From positions 2,852,001 to 2,916,000 of the forward strand of contig NZ_VFON01000001.1 in the NCBI RefSeq assembly GCF_006716085.1: DNA of 64,000 bases. The letters run 5' to 3'. The stretch is from Leucobacter komagatae (lineage in GTDB: Bacteria > Actinomycetota > Actinomycetes > Actinomycetales > Microbacteriaceae). This document shows positions 38,285 to 46,527 of this stretch, one piece after another (positions within the stretch are counted from its first letter, which is position 1; each line of letters opens with the position of its first letter). Made by a program: the position numbers and the translations under genes. A model generated the notes under the pieces. The model saw nothing but the letters and a program-made list of their open reading frames with translations. It was not told the DNA's origin and made no database searches.

Positions 38285-38989
38285 TTAGACGCGCGCCGCG
38301 ATCGCGTTCAGTGCGCTCTCGAAGAACGCGAGGCCGTCGACGCCCGAGCGCATCGCTGCCGAGGTGTCGGGCCCGAAGCCAGCCTCGATCGCGTGCTCGG
38401 GGTGCGGCATGAGGCCGACGACGTTGCCACGCTCGTTGGTGAGGCCAGCAATATCGTTCAGCGAACCGTTCGGGTTGATGCCCGCGTAACGGAACGCGAC
38501 GAGGCCGTCGCCCTCGAGCTGCTTCAGGGTCTCGTCGCTCGCGATGTAGCCGCCGTCGCCGTTCTTCAGCGGGATGACGATCTCCTGGCCCTGCGTGAAC
38601 GAGCTGGTCCAAGCGGTCGACGCGTTCTCAACGACGAGGCGCTGGTCGCGGCGGATGAACTGCTGGTGCGCGTTGCGGATCAGGCCGCCGGGCAGCAGGT
38701 GCGCCTCGACGAGCATCTGGAAGCCGTTGCAGATGCCGAGCACGGGCATACCCTTGCCAGCGGCGTCGATAACCTCGGTCATGATCGGGGCGAGCGCCGC
38801 GATCGCGCCGGGGCGCAGGTAGTCGCCGTAGCTGAACCCGCCGGGGAGGATGATCGCGTCGACATCCTGCAGGTCGTGGTCAGCGTGCCAGAGCGCGACG
38901 GGCTCGGCGCCGATGAGGCGAACAGCGCGCTGCGCGTCGCGGTCGTCGAGCGAGCCGGGGAAGGTGACTACACCGATGCGGGTCGCCAT
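38285..38989 (-). CDS. purQ: phosphoribosylformylglycinamidine synthase subunit PurQ
   Basis: The glutaminase subunit that feeds ammonia to PurL. A 234-residue class I glutamine amidotransferase with [14 protein letters not shown] (oxyanion region, about 50-63), the nucleophile cysteine in [10 protein letters not shown] (about residue 87) and the catalytic pair in [10 protein letters not shown] near the C-terminus. Its ATG overlaps the purS stop (TAATG), so the two are coupled. Confidence 0.97.
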   Translation of the reverse strand: MATRIGVVTFPGSLDDRDAQRAVRLIGAEPVALWHADHDLQDVDAIILPGGFSYGDYLRPGAIAALAPIMTEVIDAAGKGMPVLGICNGFQMLVEAHLLPGGLIRNAHQQFIRRDQRLVVENASTAWTSSFTQGQEIVIPLKNGDGGYIASDETLKQLEGDGLVAFRYAGINPNGSLNDIAGLTNERGNVVGLMPHPEHAIEAGFGPDTSAAMRSGVDGLAFFESALNAIAARV

Positions 38990-39255
38990 TAGCGCGCCTC
39001 GACAGCGACGCCGTCAACCGAGATCGCGACAACGTCCTCGATGACCGAGTTCGAGAGGATCTCGTCTGCCATCTGGCGAACCTCTGCGAGCACGTCTTCG
39101 GTGACCTCGCCCTGCACGGTCAGCTCGAAGCGCTTTCCGATGCGGACGTTCTCAAACTTGCCGTGACCGAGGCGCTCAAGCGCTCCCGTCGTCGCCTTAC
39201 CCTGGGGGTCGAGGAGTTCGGCCTTGGGCATGACATCAACAACAATCGTGGGCAA
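38989..39255 (-). CDS. purS: phosphoribosylformylglycinamidine synthase subunit PurS
   Basis: The small scaffold that bridges PurL and PurQ. It has 88 residues, with the family start [22 protein letters not shown] and the GRFE-like [13 protein letters not shown] region. It begins at TTG (39255), supported by GGAGG seven bases upstream. Translational coupling to purQ keeps the subunits in step. Confidence 0.95.
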   Translation of the reverse strand: MPTIVVDVMPKAELLDPQGKATTGALERLGHGKFENVRIGKRFELTVQGEVTEDVLAEVRQMADEILSNSVIEDVVAISVDGVAVEAR

Positions 39256-39370
39256 GGAGTGCCTCCAGGTTCGCGAAATAAACGGGATGCGTACCGAATC
39301 AGTCTACCCTGGCTGTACACGGTGCGCTCGCCGGGCGCTGCCGCCGTTGCCGAACCCTTGGAGGGGCCAC

Positions 39371-40393
39371 GTGACTCAGACTTTCCTGACCAGCCGACTC
39401 CCAATCGTCGCCGCCCCGATGGCGGGAGGTGCGACAACGGTTGCCCTCGCAGCAGCAGCCGCTGAGGGCGGAGCCTTCCCGTTCCTCGCAGCCGGGTACA
39501 AGGCTCCCGAGGCGCTCCGCGATGAGGTCGCCGCGCTGCGCGGGCGCACCGGCGACTTTGGCGTGAACCTGTTTGTCCCGGGAAGAGGCGAAGTCGACGT
39601 CGTGGGGTTCGCGGCGTATGCGGCCGCGATCTCTGACGAGCTCGGGGCGTACGGCCTGAAGCTTGGCCGGGTTCCTGCGGAAGACGACGACGCGTGGGGC
39701 GCGAAGCTGCAGGTGCTGCGCGAGGATCCAGTGCCCGTCGTCTCGCTCACATTCGGGCTGCCGCCGACGAGCGATATCGCCCTCCTCAAACGCGCGGGAT
39801 CGGCCATCGTCGCGACCGTGACCACCGCCGACGAGGCTCGCGCCGCCGACGAGGCCGGCGTCGACGCGCTCATCGTGCAGGGCCCGGCAGCGGGAGGCCA
39901 CTCCGCGACCTGGGACGCGCAGCGAAGGATCACCGACGGCTCGACCGCCGACACCCTTGCCGCGGTGGCGGCTGTCTCCCGGCTGCCACTCATCGCCGCG
40001 GGCGGAGTTGACGGTGCTGACGCCGTGCGCGGCCTCCTCAGTGGCGGGGCAGAGGCGGTGGCCGTCGGAACGCTGCTGCTTCGCACGGACGAGGCAGGTA
40101 CATCGGAGACGCACAGGCGCGCCCTCGCCTCCGACGAGTTCGACGAGACCGTGGTGACGCGCGTTTTCACGGGGCGCCCGGCCCGCGCACTCCGCAACGG
40201 GTTCGTCGACCGGCATGCGCACGAGGAGATCACTGCCTACCCCGCCGTGCACCACCTCACCCGCGAGCTGCGTGCGCGGGCCGGCGCCGCGGGCGACGCC
40301 GACAGGCTGCACCTGTGGGCGGGTACGGGGTACCGTGCCGCAAAGGCGGAGCCGGTCGCGCAGACGATCGCGCGGCTGACCGCGGGGCTTTAG
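39371..40393 (+). CDS. nitronate monooxygenase family FMN protein
   Basis: A 340-residue TIM-barrel flavoprotein of the nitronate monooxygenase (2-nitropropane dioxygenase) family. Family motifs are present: PIVAAPMAGGAT at the N-terminus, IVQGPAAGGHSATW (about residues 171-184), IAAGGVDGADAVRGLLSGGAEAVAVGTLLL (about 208-237) and FTGRPARAL. It probably detoxifies propionate 3-nitronate or a similar compound. The GTG at 39371 has TTGGAGGGG upstream; an earlier in-frame ATG would cover the purS promoter. Its stop is only four bases from the stop of convergent purC. Confidence 0.88.
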   Translation: MTQTFLTSRLPIVAAPMAGGATTVALAAAAAEGGAFPFLAAGYKAPEALRDEVAALRGRTGDFGVNLFVPGRGEVDVVGFAAYAAAISDELGAYGLKLGRVPAEDDDAWGAKLQVLREDPVPVVSLTFGLPPTSDIALLKRAGSAIVATVTTADEARAADEAGVDALIVQGPAAGGHSATWDAQRRITDGSTADTLAAVAAVSRLPLIAAGGVDGADAVRGLLSGGAEAVAVGTLLLRTDEAGTSETHRRALASDEFDETVVTRVFTGRPARALRNGFVDRHAHEEITAYPAVHHLTRELRARAGAAGDADRLHLWAGTGYRAAKAEPVAQTIARLTAGL

Positions 40394-40397
40394 CCCA

Positions 40398-41327
40398 CTA
40401 CGCTCGGGCGAACGGGGGCTCTTCCCCGGTGAGGCGTACGTACAGGTCGCGGTAGCGCGCGTACGTCTGCTCGACGATCTCTTCGGGAAGCACTGGCGGA
40501 ACACCCTGCTTGTCCCAGTTCGCGGCGAGCCAGTTGCGCACGATCTGCTTGTCGAACGAGGCGAGGCGCTCGGGCCCCGAGAGGGTCTCGTCGAAGTACG
40601 TTGACGCGTCCCAGTAGCGTGACGAGTCGCTCGTGAGCACTTCGTCGGCGAGCACTAGTTCACCGGTCACGGGATCCTTCCCGAACTCGAACTTCGTGTC
40701 CGCGAGCACGACGCCGTGCTCGGCGGCGAGCTCGCGGGCCTCGGTGAAGATCTTGAGCGACGCGTCCCGGAGCGCCTCGGCGACGTCTTGGCCCACGAGC
40801 TCCGCAGAGCGCTCGAACGTGATGTTCTCGTCGTGCTCGCCGAAGGGAGCCTTGTACGCTGGGGTGTAGATCGGCTCGTCGAGCAGATCGCCGTCTTTCA
40901 GCCCGGCGGGCAGCTCGATCCCGCACACCGCGCCGGTCTGCTGGTACTCAACGAAGCCCGACCCGGTGAGCGCTCCGCGCACAACGCACTCGACCGGATA
41001 CATGTCGAGGCGGCGCGACACGACCGCTCGGTCGGCGACGGCCTCGGGCACGGCCGGGGATCCTTCGCCGATCGCGAGGTGGTTCGCAAGCGGGATCCGT
41101 GAGAACCACCAGTTCGACAGCGCGGTGAGCAGCGCGCCCTTCCCGGGAATCGGCGGCTCGAGTACAAAGTCGAACGCGCTCACGCGGTTGCTCGCGACCA
41201 CGAGCAGGTACGGTGAGGTCGCGGCGTCAGCGCCCTCCGGAACATACAGGTCGCGCACCTTCCCTGAGTAGGTGTGTGACCAGCCGGGCAGCGCGAGAGG
41301 AGTGGGAAGAGCGTTCACGCCTCCCAT
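40398..41327 (-). CDS. purC: phosphoribosylaminoimidazole-succinocarboxamide synthase
   Basis: SAICAR synthetase, joining CAIR with aspartate. About 309 residues, with YSGKVRDLYVPEG (about 17-29), VVRGALTGSGFVEYQ (about 107-121), ADTKFEFGKDP (about 207-217) and the DEVLTSDSSRYWD block (about 224-236). The start is uncertain: ATG at 41327 or GTG at 41318 both fit and neither has a well-spaced ribosome binding site. Monocistronic and divergent from the SRPBCC gene; its stop nearly abuts that of the nitronate monooxygenase. Confidence 0.95.
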   Translation of the reverse strand: MGGVNALPTPLALPGWSHTYSGKVRDLYVPEGADAATSPYLLVVASNRVSAFDFVLEPPIPGKGALLTALSNWWFSRIPLANHLAIGEGSPAVPEAVADRAVVSRRLDMYPVECVVRGALTGSGFVEYQQTGAVCGIELPAGLKDGDLLDEPIYTPAYKAPFGEHDENITFERSAELVGQDVAEALRDASLKIFTEARELAAEHGVVLADTKFEFGKDPVTGELVLADEVLTSDSSRYWDASTYFDETLSGPERLASFDKQIVRNWLAANWDKQGVPPVLPEEIVEQTYARYRDLYVRLTGEEPPFARA

Positions 41328-41421
41328 TCTCCCACTTGAACGCGCACGCTCTCGCCCCTGTCCGGGTGAGAGGCCAGAACCGCGAATATGATGAGGGGAA
41401 CAGAACTGGAGGGTGAGGGCC

Positions 41422-42165
41422 ATGGCGGTTGTCGGACCGGTGATTGCGCGCATGCGAGCGAGGGCGCCCCGAGAGGTCGCGTGGAACTATCTTGCTGACG
41501 GTGCCCTCCGGGCTTCGTGGTGGCCCGACGCGGAACTCGACGTGGTGTTCGGCGGCACGGTTGCGGAGCGCTGGACGGCCGAGAACGGCGAGTCCGCGAG
41601 CCGGAACGCGGTCGGCGCCGTCGACGTGCTCATCGAGGGGCACGCCCTTGGCTTCCGCTGGCGCGACGGGAGCGACGAGCACGAGACCGCCGTGCTCGTC
41701 ACCTTCCGCTCGCAGGGCGACGAGACCGACATCATGGTCACCGAGACGGGCTTCGGGGTCTTCCCCGACGCGTTCGAGCGCACCGCCGACGCGCAACAGA
41801 GCTGGATCGACCTGCTCACCGATTACGTCGCCGTCCTCCGTGAAGCCGCGCCGGTTGAGGCTGAGGTCGCTGGGGGTATTGAGACTGAGGCTGCTGAGGT
41901 GGTTGAGGCCGCTGAAGCGGTTGAAGTCGAAGCCGCTGAGAACGACCAGGCTGACGCCACTGAAGCCGTCGAGTCCGAACCCGCTGACGACGTTGAATCC
42001 GACGAGCTGAGCGACCTCGAGGAGGTATTCGAGGCAGACGAGGCCCCCGACACGGATGCCCCCGAGCCCTCCAATGTCGATGCTCAGCAAGCTGACGAGG
42101 AGCCCGAAGACGAGGCCCCAGACTTCGACAGCCTTATCCGAGGCGATGTCGGGGATAAGGCCTAG
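41422..42165 (+). CDS. SRPBCC-domain protein with long acidic tail
   Basis: A 247-residue protein. Residues 1-140 look like a START/SRPBCC (AHSA1-like) domain: PREVAWNYLADGALRASWWPDAEL at the start and TDIMVTETGFGVFPD followed by QQSWIDLLTDYVAVLRE at its end. The remaining ~100 residues are very rich in Glu, Asp, Ala and Val with short EA/AE repeats, probably disordered, ending FDSLIRGDVGDKA. The ATG is preceded by GGAGGG. Ligand and partner are unknown. Divergent from purC; the shared AT-rich spot GAATATGAT (41384-41392) may hold both -10 boxes. Confidence 0.7.
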   Translation: MAVVGPVIARMRARAPREVAWNYLADGALRASWWPDAELDVVFGGTVAERWTAENGESASRNAVGAVDVLIEGHALGFRWRDGSDEHETAVLVTFRSQGDETDIMVTETGFGVFPDAFERTADAQQSWIDLLTDYVAVLREAAPVEAEVAGGIETEAAEVVEAAEAVEVEAAENDQADATEAVESEPADDVESDELSDLEEVFEADEAPDTDAPEPSNVDAQQADEEPEDEAPDFDSLIRGDVGDKA

Positions 42166-42244
42166 CTCGGTCGTAGATTGAGGCTCCGGGGGCAAGAGAC
42201 GGCTGCCCGAGCCACGAAACCTGTCGCCGAGCCCTGAACCGCGG

Positions 42245-42400
42245 ACCCTACATATGCAAACTGCGGTCCGTCTGCCCAAATCCTAGGAAACTGGCATACG
42301 AACCGCAGAAAGCAGGTGGATGGGGTGAGCCCGGCCCGGGGTGAGTCGAGCCCGGGGCGAGCCCGGAGTGAGCCGGGTGTAGCGCTCAGCCCAAGCACCC
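42245..42400. repeat. diverged copy of the intergenic element plus GC-rich tract
   Basis: Between the SRPBCC gene and purD. About 42245-42313 shares with 29116-29184 the blocks TCTGCCC, GGCAT, GAAC and GCAGAAAGCA in the same order and spacing. It is followed at 42316-42400 by a tract of repeated GAGCCCGG-like units. No terminator for either converging gene is clear. Confidence 0.5.
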
Positions 42401-42408
42401 CAGGGCGA

Positions 42409-43671
42409 CTACGCCACGCGCTCCGCGATGTCGGTGCGGAACTGGCCGCCCTCGAGATCAATCTCGTTCAGGGCCGAGTACGCGCGGGCCCGCGCCTCGG
42501 CAAAGCTCTGCCCGCGCGACACGACGCCGAGCACGCGCCCGCCCGTCGCGATCCAGCCGCCGGTCTGCGTACGCGCGGTGGCGGCGTGCACGAGGTGCAC
42601 CCCGGTGACGGCCTCAGCGGCCTCAAGCCCGGTGATCTCACGGCCGGTTGCGACGTCACCCGGGTAGCCCTCGCTCGCCAGCACAACGATCACCGCGGGC
42701 TCGTCCGAGAACGTGGGGGCGGGAAGCGAAGCGAGCTCGCCGTTCGCCGAGGCGAGGAGGTACGCCGAGAGCGGCGACTCGAGCCGGGCGAGCACGACCT
42801 GCGTCTCGGGGTCGCCGAAGCGGGCGTTGAACTCGATGACCTTCACGCCCTTGGACGTGACGATGAGGCCGCAGTACAGCAGCCCGATGAACGGGGTGCC
42901 CTCGGACTCGAGCTGGCGCACGGTCGGGATAGCAACGTCGCGCTTGATCTCCTCAATGAACGCCTCGGTGCCACCCGGCAGCCACGGCAGCGGCGAGTAC
43001 GCGCCCATGCCACCGGTGTTCGGGCCCTGGTCGCCGTCGAAGATGCGCTTGTAGTCTTGCGCGGGGGTGAGCGCGACGACGTCGTGGCCGTCGGCGAAGA
43101 AGAACAGTGAGACCTCCTGGCCGTCAAGGAACTCCTCGACGAGCACCTCACCGTGCGGGGCCCAGGTCGCGATGTGATCGATTGCGGCGTCACGATCTTC
43201 AGTGACGAGTACCCCCTTGCCCGCGGCGAGGCCGTCGGCCTTCACAACGTAGGGCGCGCCGAACTCGTCGAGCACCGCGCCGGCCTCTGCGGCGCTCGCG
43301 ACCTTCGCCGCGCGGCCCGTGGGTACGCCAGCCTCGTCCATAATGCGCTTCGCGAACGCCTTCGAGCCCTCGAGCTGTGCGGCGTCAGCGTTCGGCCCGA
43401 AGACCGGAACGCCGCCAGCGCGCAGCGGGTCTGCAACCCCAGCAACGAGCGGCGCTTCGGGGCCGACGATCACGAGGTCGAAGCCGCGATCTGAGACGAA
43501 CTTCGTGACCGCGTCGGGGTCGGTGAAGGCGAGGTCGACGGTCTCGACGCCGCTCGCCGCGATGCCGGCGTTGCCGGGGGCGCAGACGATGCTGTGCTCA
43601 GCGTCTTCGGAGAGCAGGGACAGGACGATGGCGTGTTCGCGGGCACCCGGCCCCAGGACGAGAATCTTCAC
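42409..43671 (-). CDS. purD: phosphoribosylamine-glycine ligase
   Basis: GAR synthetase, the second purine step. A 420-residue ATP-grasp enzyme with [14 protein letters not shown] (2-15), the grasp motif [16 protein letters not shown] (about 139-154), [18 protein letters not shown] (about 213-230) and [12 protein letters not shown] (about 282-293). The GTG at 43671 has a -10 hexamer 6 bases upstream and no ribosome binding site, so it looks leaderless. Confidence 0.97.
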   Translation of the reverse strand: MKILVLGPGAREHAIVLSLLSEDAEHSIVCAPGNAGIAASGVETVDLAFTDPDAVTKFVSDRGFDLVIVGPEAPLVAGVADPLRAGGVPVFGPNADAAQLEGSKAFAKRIMDEAGVPTGRAAKVASAAEAGAVLDEFGAPYVVKADGLAAGKGVLVTEDRDAAIDHIATWAPHGEVLVEEFLDGQEVSLFFFADGHDVVALTPAQDYKRIFDGDQGPNTGGMGAYSPLPWLPGGTEAFIEEIKRDVAIPTVRQLESEGTPFIGLLYCGLIVTSKGVKVIEFNARFGDPETQVVLARLESPLSAYLLASANGELASLPAPTFSDEPAVIVVLASEGYPGDVATGREITGLEAAEAVTGVHLVHAATARTQTGGWIATGGRVLGVVSRGQSFAEARARAYSALNEIDLEGGQFRTDIAERVA

Positions 43672-43693
43672 CCCTCAAGGATAGTCTGGGCAG
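43672..43693. promoter_or_regulatory. overlapping divergent leaderless promoters of purD and a sterol-carrier gene
   Basis: The start codons of purD (minus, 43671) and the sterol-carrier gene (plus, 43694) are only 22 bases apart. Minus-strand TATCCT (43678-43683) lies 6 bases before the purD GTG. Plus-strand TAGTCT (43682-43687) lies 6 bases before the other ATG. The two hexamers overlap by two bases. Confidence 0.65.
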
Positions 43694-44056
43694 ATGGCCA
43701 GACGCAGGATCCAAGCGGCAGACGGGCTCGCCGCGCTCGCCGCAGTTGAAGCGGGAAGCACTGAGCGAACCGACATCGCGACCTCGGTGCGGTTCCTTCT
43801 CGAGGAACTCGCGGAGCTCGCGCCGGGCAAATCCGTCGAGGTGCGCGTGCCGCCCTACGGGGCGGTGCAGTGCGTGGGGGGCCTCACCCACACGCGTGGC
43901 ACGCCGCCGAACGTGATCGAGACGGACGCGGAAACATGGATCGGGATCGCGACCGGCCGGCTCGCCTGGGACGAAGCGGTCGCCTCCGCGCGTGTGCTCG
44001 CGTCGGGGTCGCGTGCGAACCTCGACGGGCTGCTGCCTGTCGTTCGCAGGCGCTGA
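43694..44056 (+). CDS. sterol carrier family (bacterial SCP-like) protein
   Basis: A 120-residue actinobacterial protein of the type annotated as sterol carrier family protein. It begins MARRRIQAADGLAAL, has VEVRVPPYGAVQCVGG in the middle (about 47-62) and the family C-terminus PNVIETDAETWIGIATGRLAWDEAV (about 74-98). No signal peptide or membrane segment. The ligand is not known. It is linked to purD by a shared promoter region, an arrangement I recall for other actinobacteria but cannot verify here. Confidence 0.8.
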   Translation: MARRRIQAADGLAALAAVEAGSTERTDIATSVRFLLEELAELAPGKSVEVRVPPYGAVQCVGGLTHTRGTPPNVIETDAETWIGIATGRLAWDEAVASARVLASGSRANLDGLLPVVRRR

Positions 44057-44093
44057 GGCGACACCCACATTTGAAACCTGAGAGAATAGCCTC

Positions 44094-44489
44094 ATGTCAA
44101 GCGAAACTCAGCAGTCTGTCGAACTTCAGCGATCGGTGCGTATTGGCCGGCTGTTGCTCGTCGGTGCGATCGCGGGCGCAATCGTCGGTGCGCTCGTCAC
44201 GCTGATGTTCAAGGTGCCTGAGGGGGCCCTGTACACGGTGGGGCAGATCGCCGGGTTTATGCTGCTCATCGGCGGCGCCGTCGGCCTCACGCTTGGTGGA
44301 CTGCTCGCGCTGATCCTGAACGCCGTCGCGAAGCGTAAGCGCGGCACCGGGGTGCTGCAGCACACCACCGTCGTCGGCGAAGGCGTCGAAGTGGCAGCGC
44401 CCGAGGCTGAGACTGAGGCGCAGCCCGCGACCGAGGCTCAGCCCGCGCCCGCAGCCGACGAGGCCGCAGGCGCCACAAAAGCTGAGTAG
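44094..44489 (+). CDS. small two-span membrane protein
   Basis: A 131-residue protein with two membrane helices (about 17-38 and 48-75) joined by a short loop, and an Ala/Glu/Pro-rich cytoplasmic tail from about residue 84. It is of the kind seen in many actinobacteria without known function. A GAGAAT hexamer at 44082-44087, 6 bases before the ATG, may be a -10 box. It lies 37 bases after the sterol-carrier gene and upstream of two tatA paralogues. Confidence 0.65.
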   Translation: MSSETQQSVELQRSVRIGRLLLVGAIAGAIVGALVTLMFKVPEGALYTVGQIAGFMLLIGGAVGLTLGGLLALILNAVAKRKRGTGVLQHTTVVGEGVEVAAPEAETEAQPATEAQPAPAADEAAGATKAE

Positions 44490-44554
44490 TGAACGCGGCT
44501 GAAGCGCAGCAGGCTGTGCAATAATCAGCCAGTTCTTATTGAAAGGGGCTCGTC

Positions 44555-44770
44555 ATGATTCAGGGACTGAGCGGACCGCACCTCATTGTCATCGTCTTCA
44601 TCATCGTGCTGCTGTTTGGCGCGCCGAAGCTGCCCGCGCTCGCGAAGAGCCTGGGCCAGTCGGCCAAGATCTTGAAGCGCGAGGTCTCGAGCGATGACCC
44701 GGTCGACACCGACGCCGCTGCGCCGGCGTCCGAGCCCACCAAGCCGAGCGGTACCGCGGGCACGAACTAG
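44555..44770 (+). CDS. tatA: Sec-independent translocase TatA-type protein, copy 1
   Basis: A 71-residue TatA/E family protein: N-terminal membrane helix (about 8-22), the FGAPKLPALAKSLGQS hinge and amphipathic helix (about 21-36), and a short charged tail. It forms the pore-like part of the twin-arginine translocase with TatC, which is not in this window. The ATG has GAAAGGGG about 7 bases upstream. A second, closely similar gene follows 143 bases later. Confidence 0.85.
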   Translation: MIQGLSGPHLIVIVFIIVLLFGAPKLPALAKSLGQSAKILKREVSSDDPVDTDAAAPASEPTKPSGTAGTN

Positions 44771-44913
44771 TGCTCCGCGCGTGAGGCGCTGAGCCTCCGC
44801 CCGCAGCAGCTCACCTGAGAGGCCTCCCGGTTCTTCTCAGGCTTCTCCGCGCGCCATTTCGCGAACTGCGGTAGTTTTGATGCAAGCGTTGAACAGCGAG
44901 GAGTGCGTTAATC

Positions 44914-45126
44914 ATGATCGGCAACATGGGTGGCCCCACCCTCATCGTCATTGTCTTCATTGTGCTGCTCTTGTTCGGTGCGCCGAAGCTGCCCGCGCTC
45001 GCGAAGAGCCTGGGCCAGTCGATGAAGATCCTGAAGAAGGAAGTTCGCTCGGACGACGACACGACGAGCAAGACCGACGACCCCGACAAGGGCGAGGCCC
45101 CGGAAGCGCCGAAGAAGAGCGAATAG
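44914..45126 (+). CDS. tatA: Sec-independent translocase TatA-type protein, copy 2
   Basis: A 70-residue paralogue of the preceding gene. Membrane helix and FGAPKLPALAKSLGQS segment are nearly identical, but the tail differs (Lys/Asp-rich, ending APKKSE). A 42-base DNA stretch (44980-45021) is identical to 44621-44662 in copy 1, which points to recent duplication or gene conversion. The ATG follows GAGGAG. An internal ATG at 44926 is an alternative start. Confidence 0.85.
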   Translation: MIGNMGGPTLIVIVFIVLLLFGAPKLPALAKSLGQSMKILKKEVRSDDDTTSKTDDPDKGEAPEAPKKSE

Positions 45127-45148
45127 CGTACCCGCCCAAGAGTTTTCG

Positions 45149-45181
45149 AGGCCGCCGTGTTCACCGTGAACACGGCGGCCT
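45149..45181. terminator. terminator after tatA copy 2
   Basis: A perfect 15-bp stem (45149-45163 with 45167-45181, AGGCCGCCGTGTTCA arm) with a 3-base loop, followed by TGTCGTTT on the plus strand. It separates tatA from the converging PucR-type regulator. Confidence 0.8.
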
Positions 45182-45193
45182 TGTCGTTTCTGC

Positions 45194-46357
45194 TCAGTCC
45201 AATCGCTGGGCTCCCGGCCCGCCCGCGGCGGCCAGCGCCCAGGCGATCTCAACGAGGGTGTCGAACTCGCCCAGGGAGGAGTCCGTGAGCTCCTCGAACT
45301 TCTGCATCCGATACCGCAGCGTGTTCGGGTGCACCGGCAGGCTCTTCGCGGCGGCGTCAACGCGCAGGCCGTGACCAATGAAGGCTCGAATCGAGTCGAG
45401 GATGAGCGCGCCAAACTCGCCCTCCGCGAGCACGGGGTCGATGTAGCTGCGCCGCAGAAACTCGTTGAGGGCGGGCGATGCGGGAACGCCGATCCGCCAG
45501 CTCATCCCGGCGAGCGTGATGCGGCCCGATTCGCCCACCAGCTCGGCCGCCGCCTGCAGCTGCTGGGCGAGTCGGTACGACTCCGGCAGCGAGTGCCACT
45601 CGCCAAGCGATCCCTCGGAGTAACCCACTGTTGCGGGTAGCATTTCGTCGGCCGCGAGGTACCCGATCGCCCGGCCCTGCTCCATAACGAGCGTGTCGGG
45701 AAGCGGGGTGGGGAGGGGGACCGGGAGCGGCTCCGTGACGATCGCGCGGAAGGGCCCCGCCCCGGTGAGCCGCGCTCCCGCGGCCCCGTGCTCTGCCTCG
45801 GTGAGGTCGCCTGCGAGCAGGCGCCGGATCCACTGCTCTTGCGCCTGTTTCCGCGCGACCTCGTCTGCGATCTGAATCTCGCGATACGCGAGCGAGATCC
45901 GCGCCGAGAAGGTGTCGCCTAAGTCCCACAGCAGTGTCGACGCGCGAAGTGCGACGAGCGGGTCGAGCCCGCTCTCGTTGGTGAGCGCGATCACGCGATT
46001 TTGGATCACCCGGAGTGACTCGCGAAACCCTCCCATGATGTCGGTGATGGACAGTCCCTGGGCGAGCCGCTCGTGTGTCGAGAGCGCGGCCTCCCAAATC
46101 TGGTCGGGCGGAGGGATGACGCCCGAGCGGAGCGTCTGGATCGCGAGCGCCCGGTTGCGGCCGACCGCCTCGATCAGGTCTGCGGCAGGCACGCTGGCGT
46201 AGGCGGGAAACTGGGCCCTGCCGCGCTCGATCACGGCATCCGCGATGGAGTCGTCGCGCGAGAGTTCGTCGAGGATCGCGTCGAACCGCGTGGCGTAAGC
46301 CGCGGCTACGCCGGCGGGCGGGGCGGACGGAGCCTCCGGGGAGTCTGGTGTCGTCAT
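45194..46357 (-). CDS. PucR/CdaR-type transcriptional regulator
   Basis: A 387-residue activator-like regulator. The C-terminus carries the PucR-type helix-turn-helix: GLRVDAAAKSLPVHPNTLRYRMQKFEELT (about 329-357). The central part resembles the GGDEF-like CdaR domain, and the N-terminal ~150 residues are a helical input domain with GLSITDIMGGFRES. The ATG at 46357 has GAGGGTG upstream. It is divergent from the transporter-thiolase-ligase-SDR operon across 170 bases, so it is the likely controller of that operon. Family members respond to carboxylic acids, purines or aromatic compounds; the effector here is unknown. Confidence 0.85.
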   Translation of the reverse strand: MTTPDSPEAPSAPPAGVAAAYATRFDAILDELSRDDSIADAVIERGRAQFPAYASVPAADLIEAVGRNRALAIQTLRSGVIPPPDQIWEAALSTHERLAQGLSITDIMGGFRESLRVIQNRVIALTNESGLDPLVALRASTLLWDLGDTFSARISLAYREIQIADEVARKQAQEQWIRRLLAGDLTEAEHGAAGARLTGAGPFRAIVTEPLPVPLPTPLPDTLVMEQGRAIGYLAADEMLPATVGYSEGSLGEWHSLPESYRLAQQLQAAAELVGESGRITLAGMSWRIGVPASPALNEFLRRSYIDPVLAEGEFGALILDSIRAFIGHGLRVDAAAKSLPVHPNTLRYRMQKFEELTDSSLGEFDTLVEIAWALAAAGGPGAQRLD

Positions 46358-46375
46358 CGGCACCCTCGATTCTCG

Positions 46376-46432
46376 TTGGAAAAAAGCATGGCCATTCTGT
46401 AAATCTCTTGGAATTCTAGCCATTGCTTGGAA
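46376..46432. promoter_or_regulatory. TTGGAA repeats in the PucR-MFS divergent region
   Basis: The hexamer TTGGAA occurs at 46376-46381, 46408-46413 and 46427-46432; the last two are each preceded by GCCATT. Such a cluster in a 170-base divergent spacer is a candidate operator for the regulator, though one copy could simply be a -35 box. Confidence 0.4.
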
Positions 46433-46527
46433 CTTTCGACAACGCCAGACTCGTTTCTGAGTGAAGCGCATAGCCAAGCAGGCCGCCACCCGGCAGGTGC
46501 TCTTCGGCTACAACAAGGAGGTTGGCG

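Noticed and set aside
41227-42279. A minus-strand frame with Leu/Ser/Gly repeats over the SRPBCC gene
   Set aside because: The repeats mirror the acidic repeat tail on the plus strand, and purC uses a different, well-supported start.
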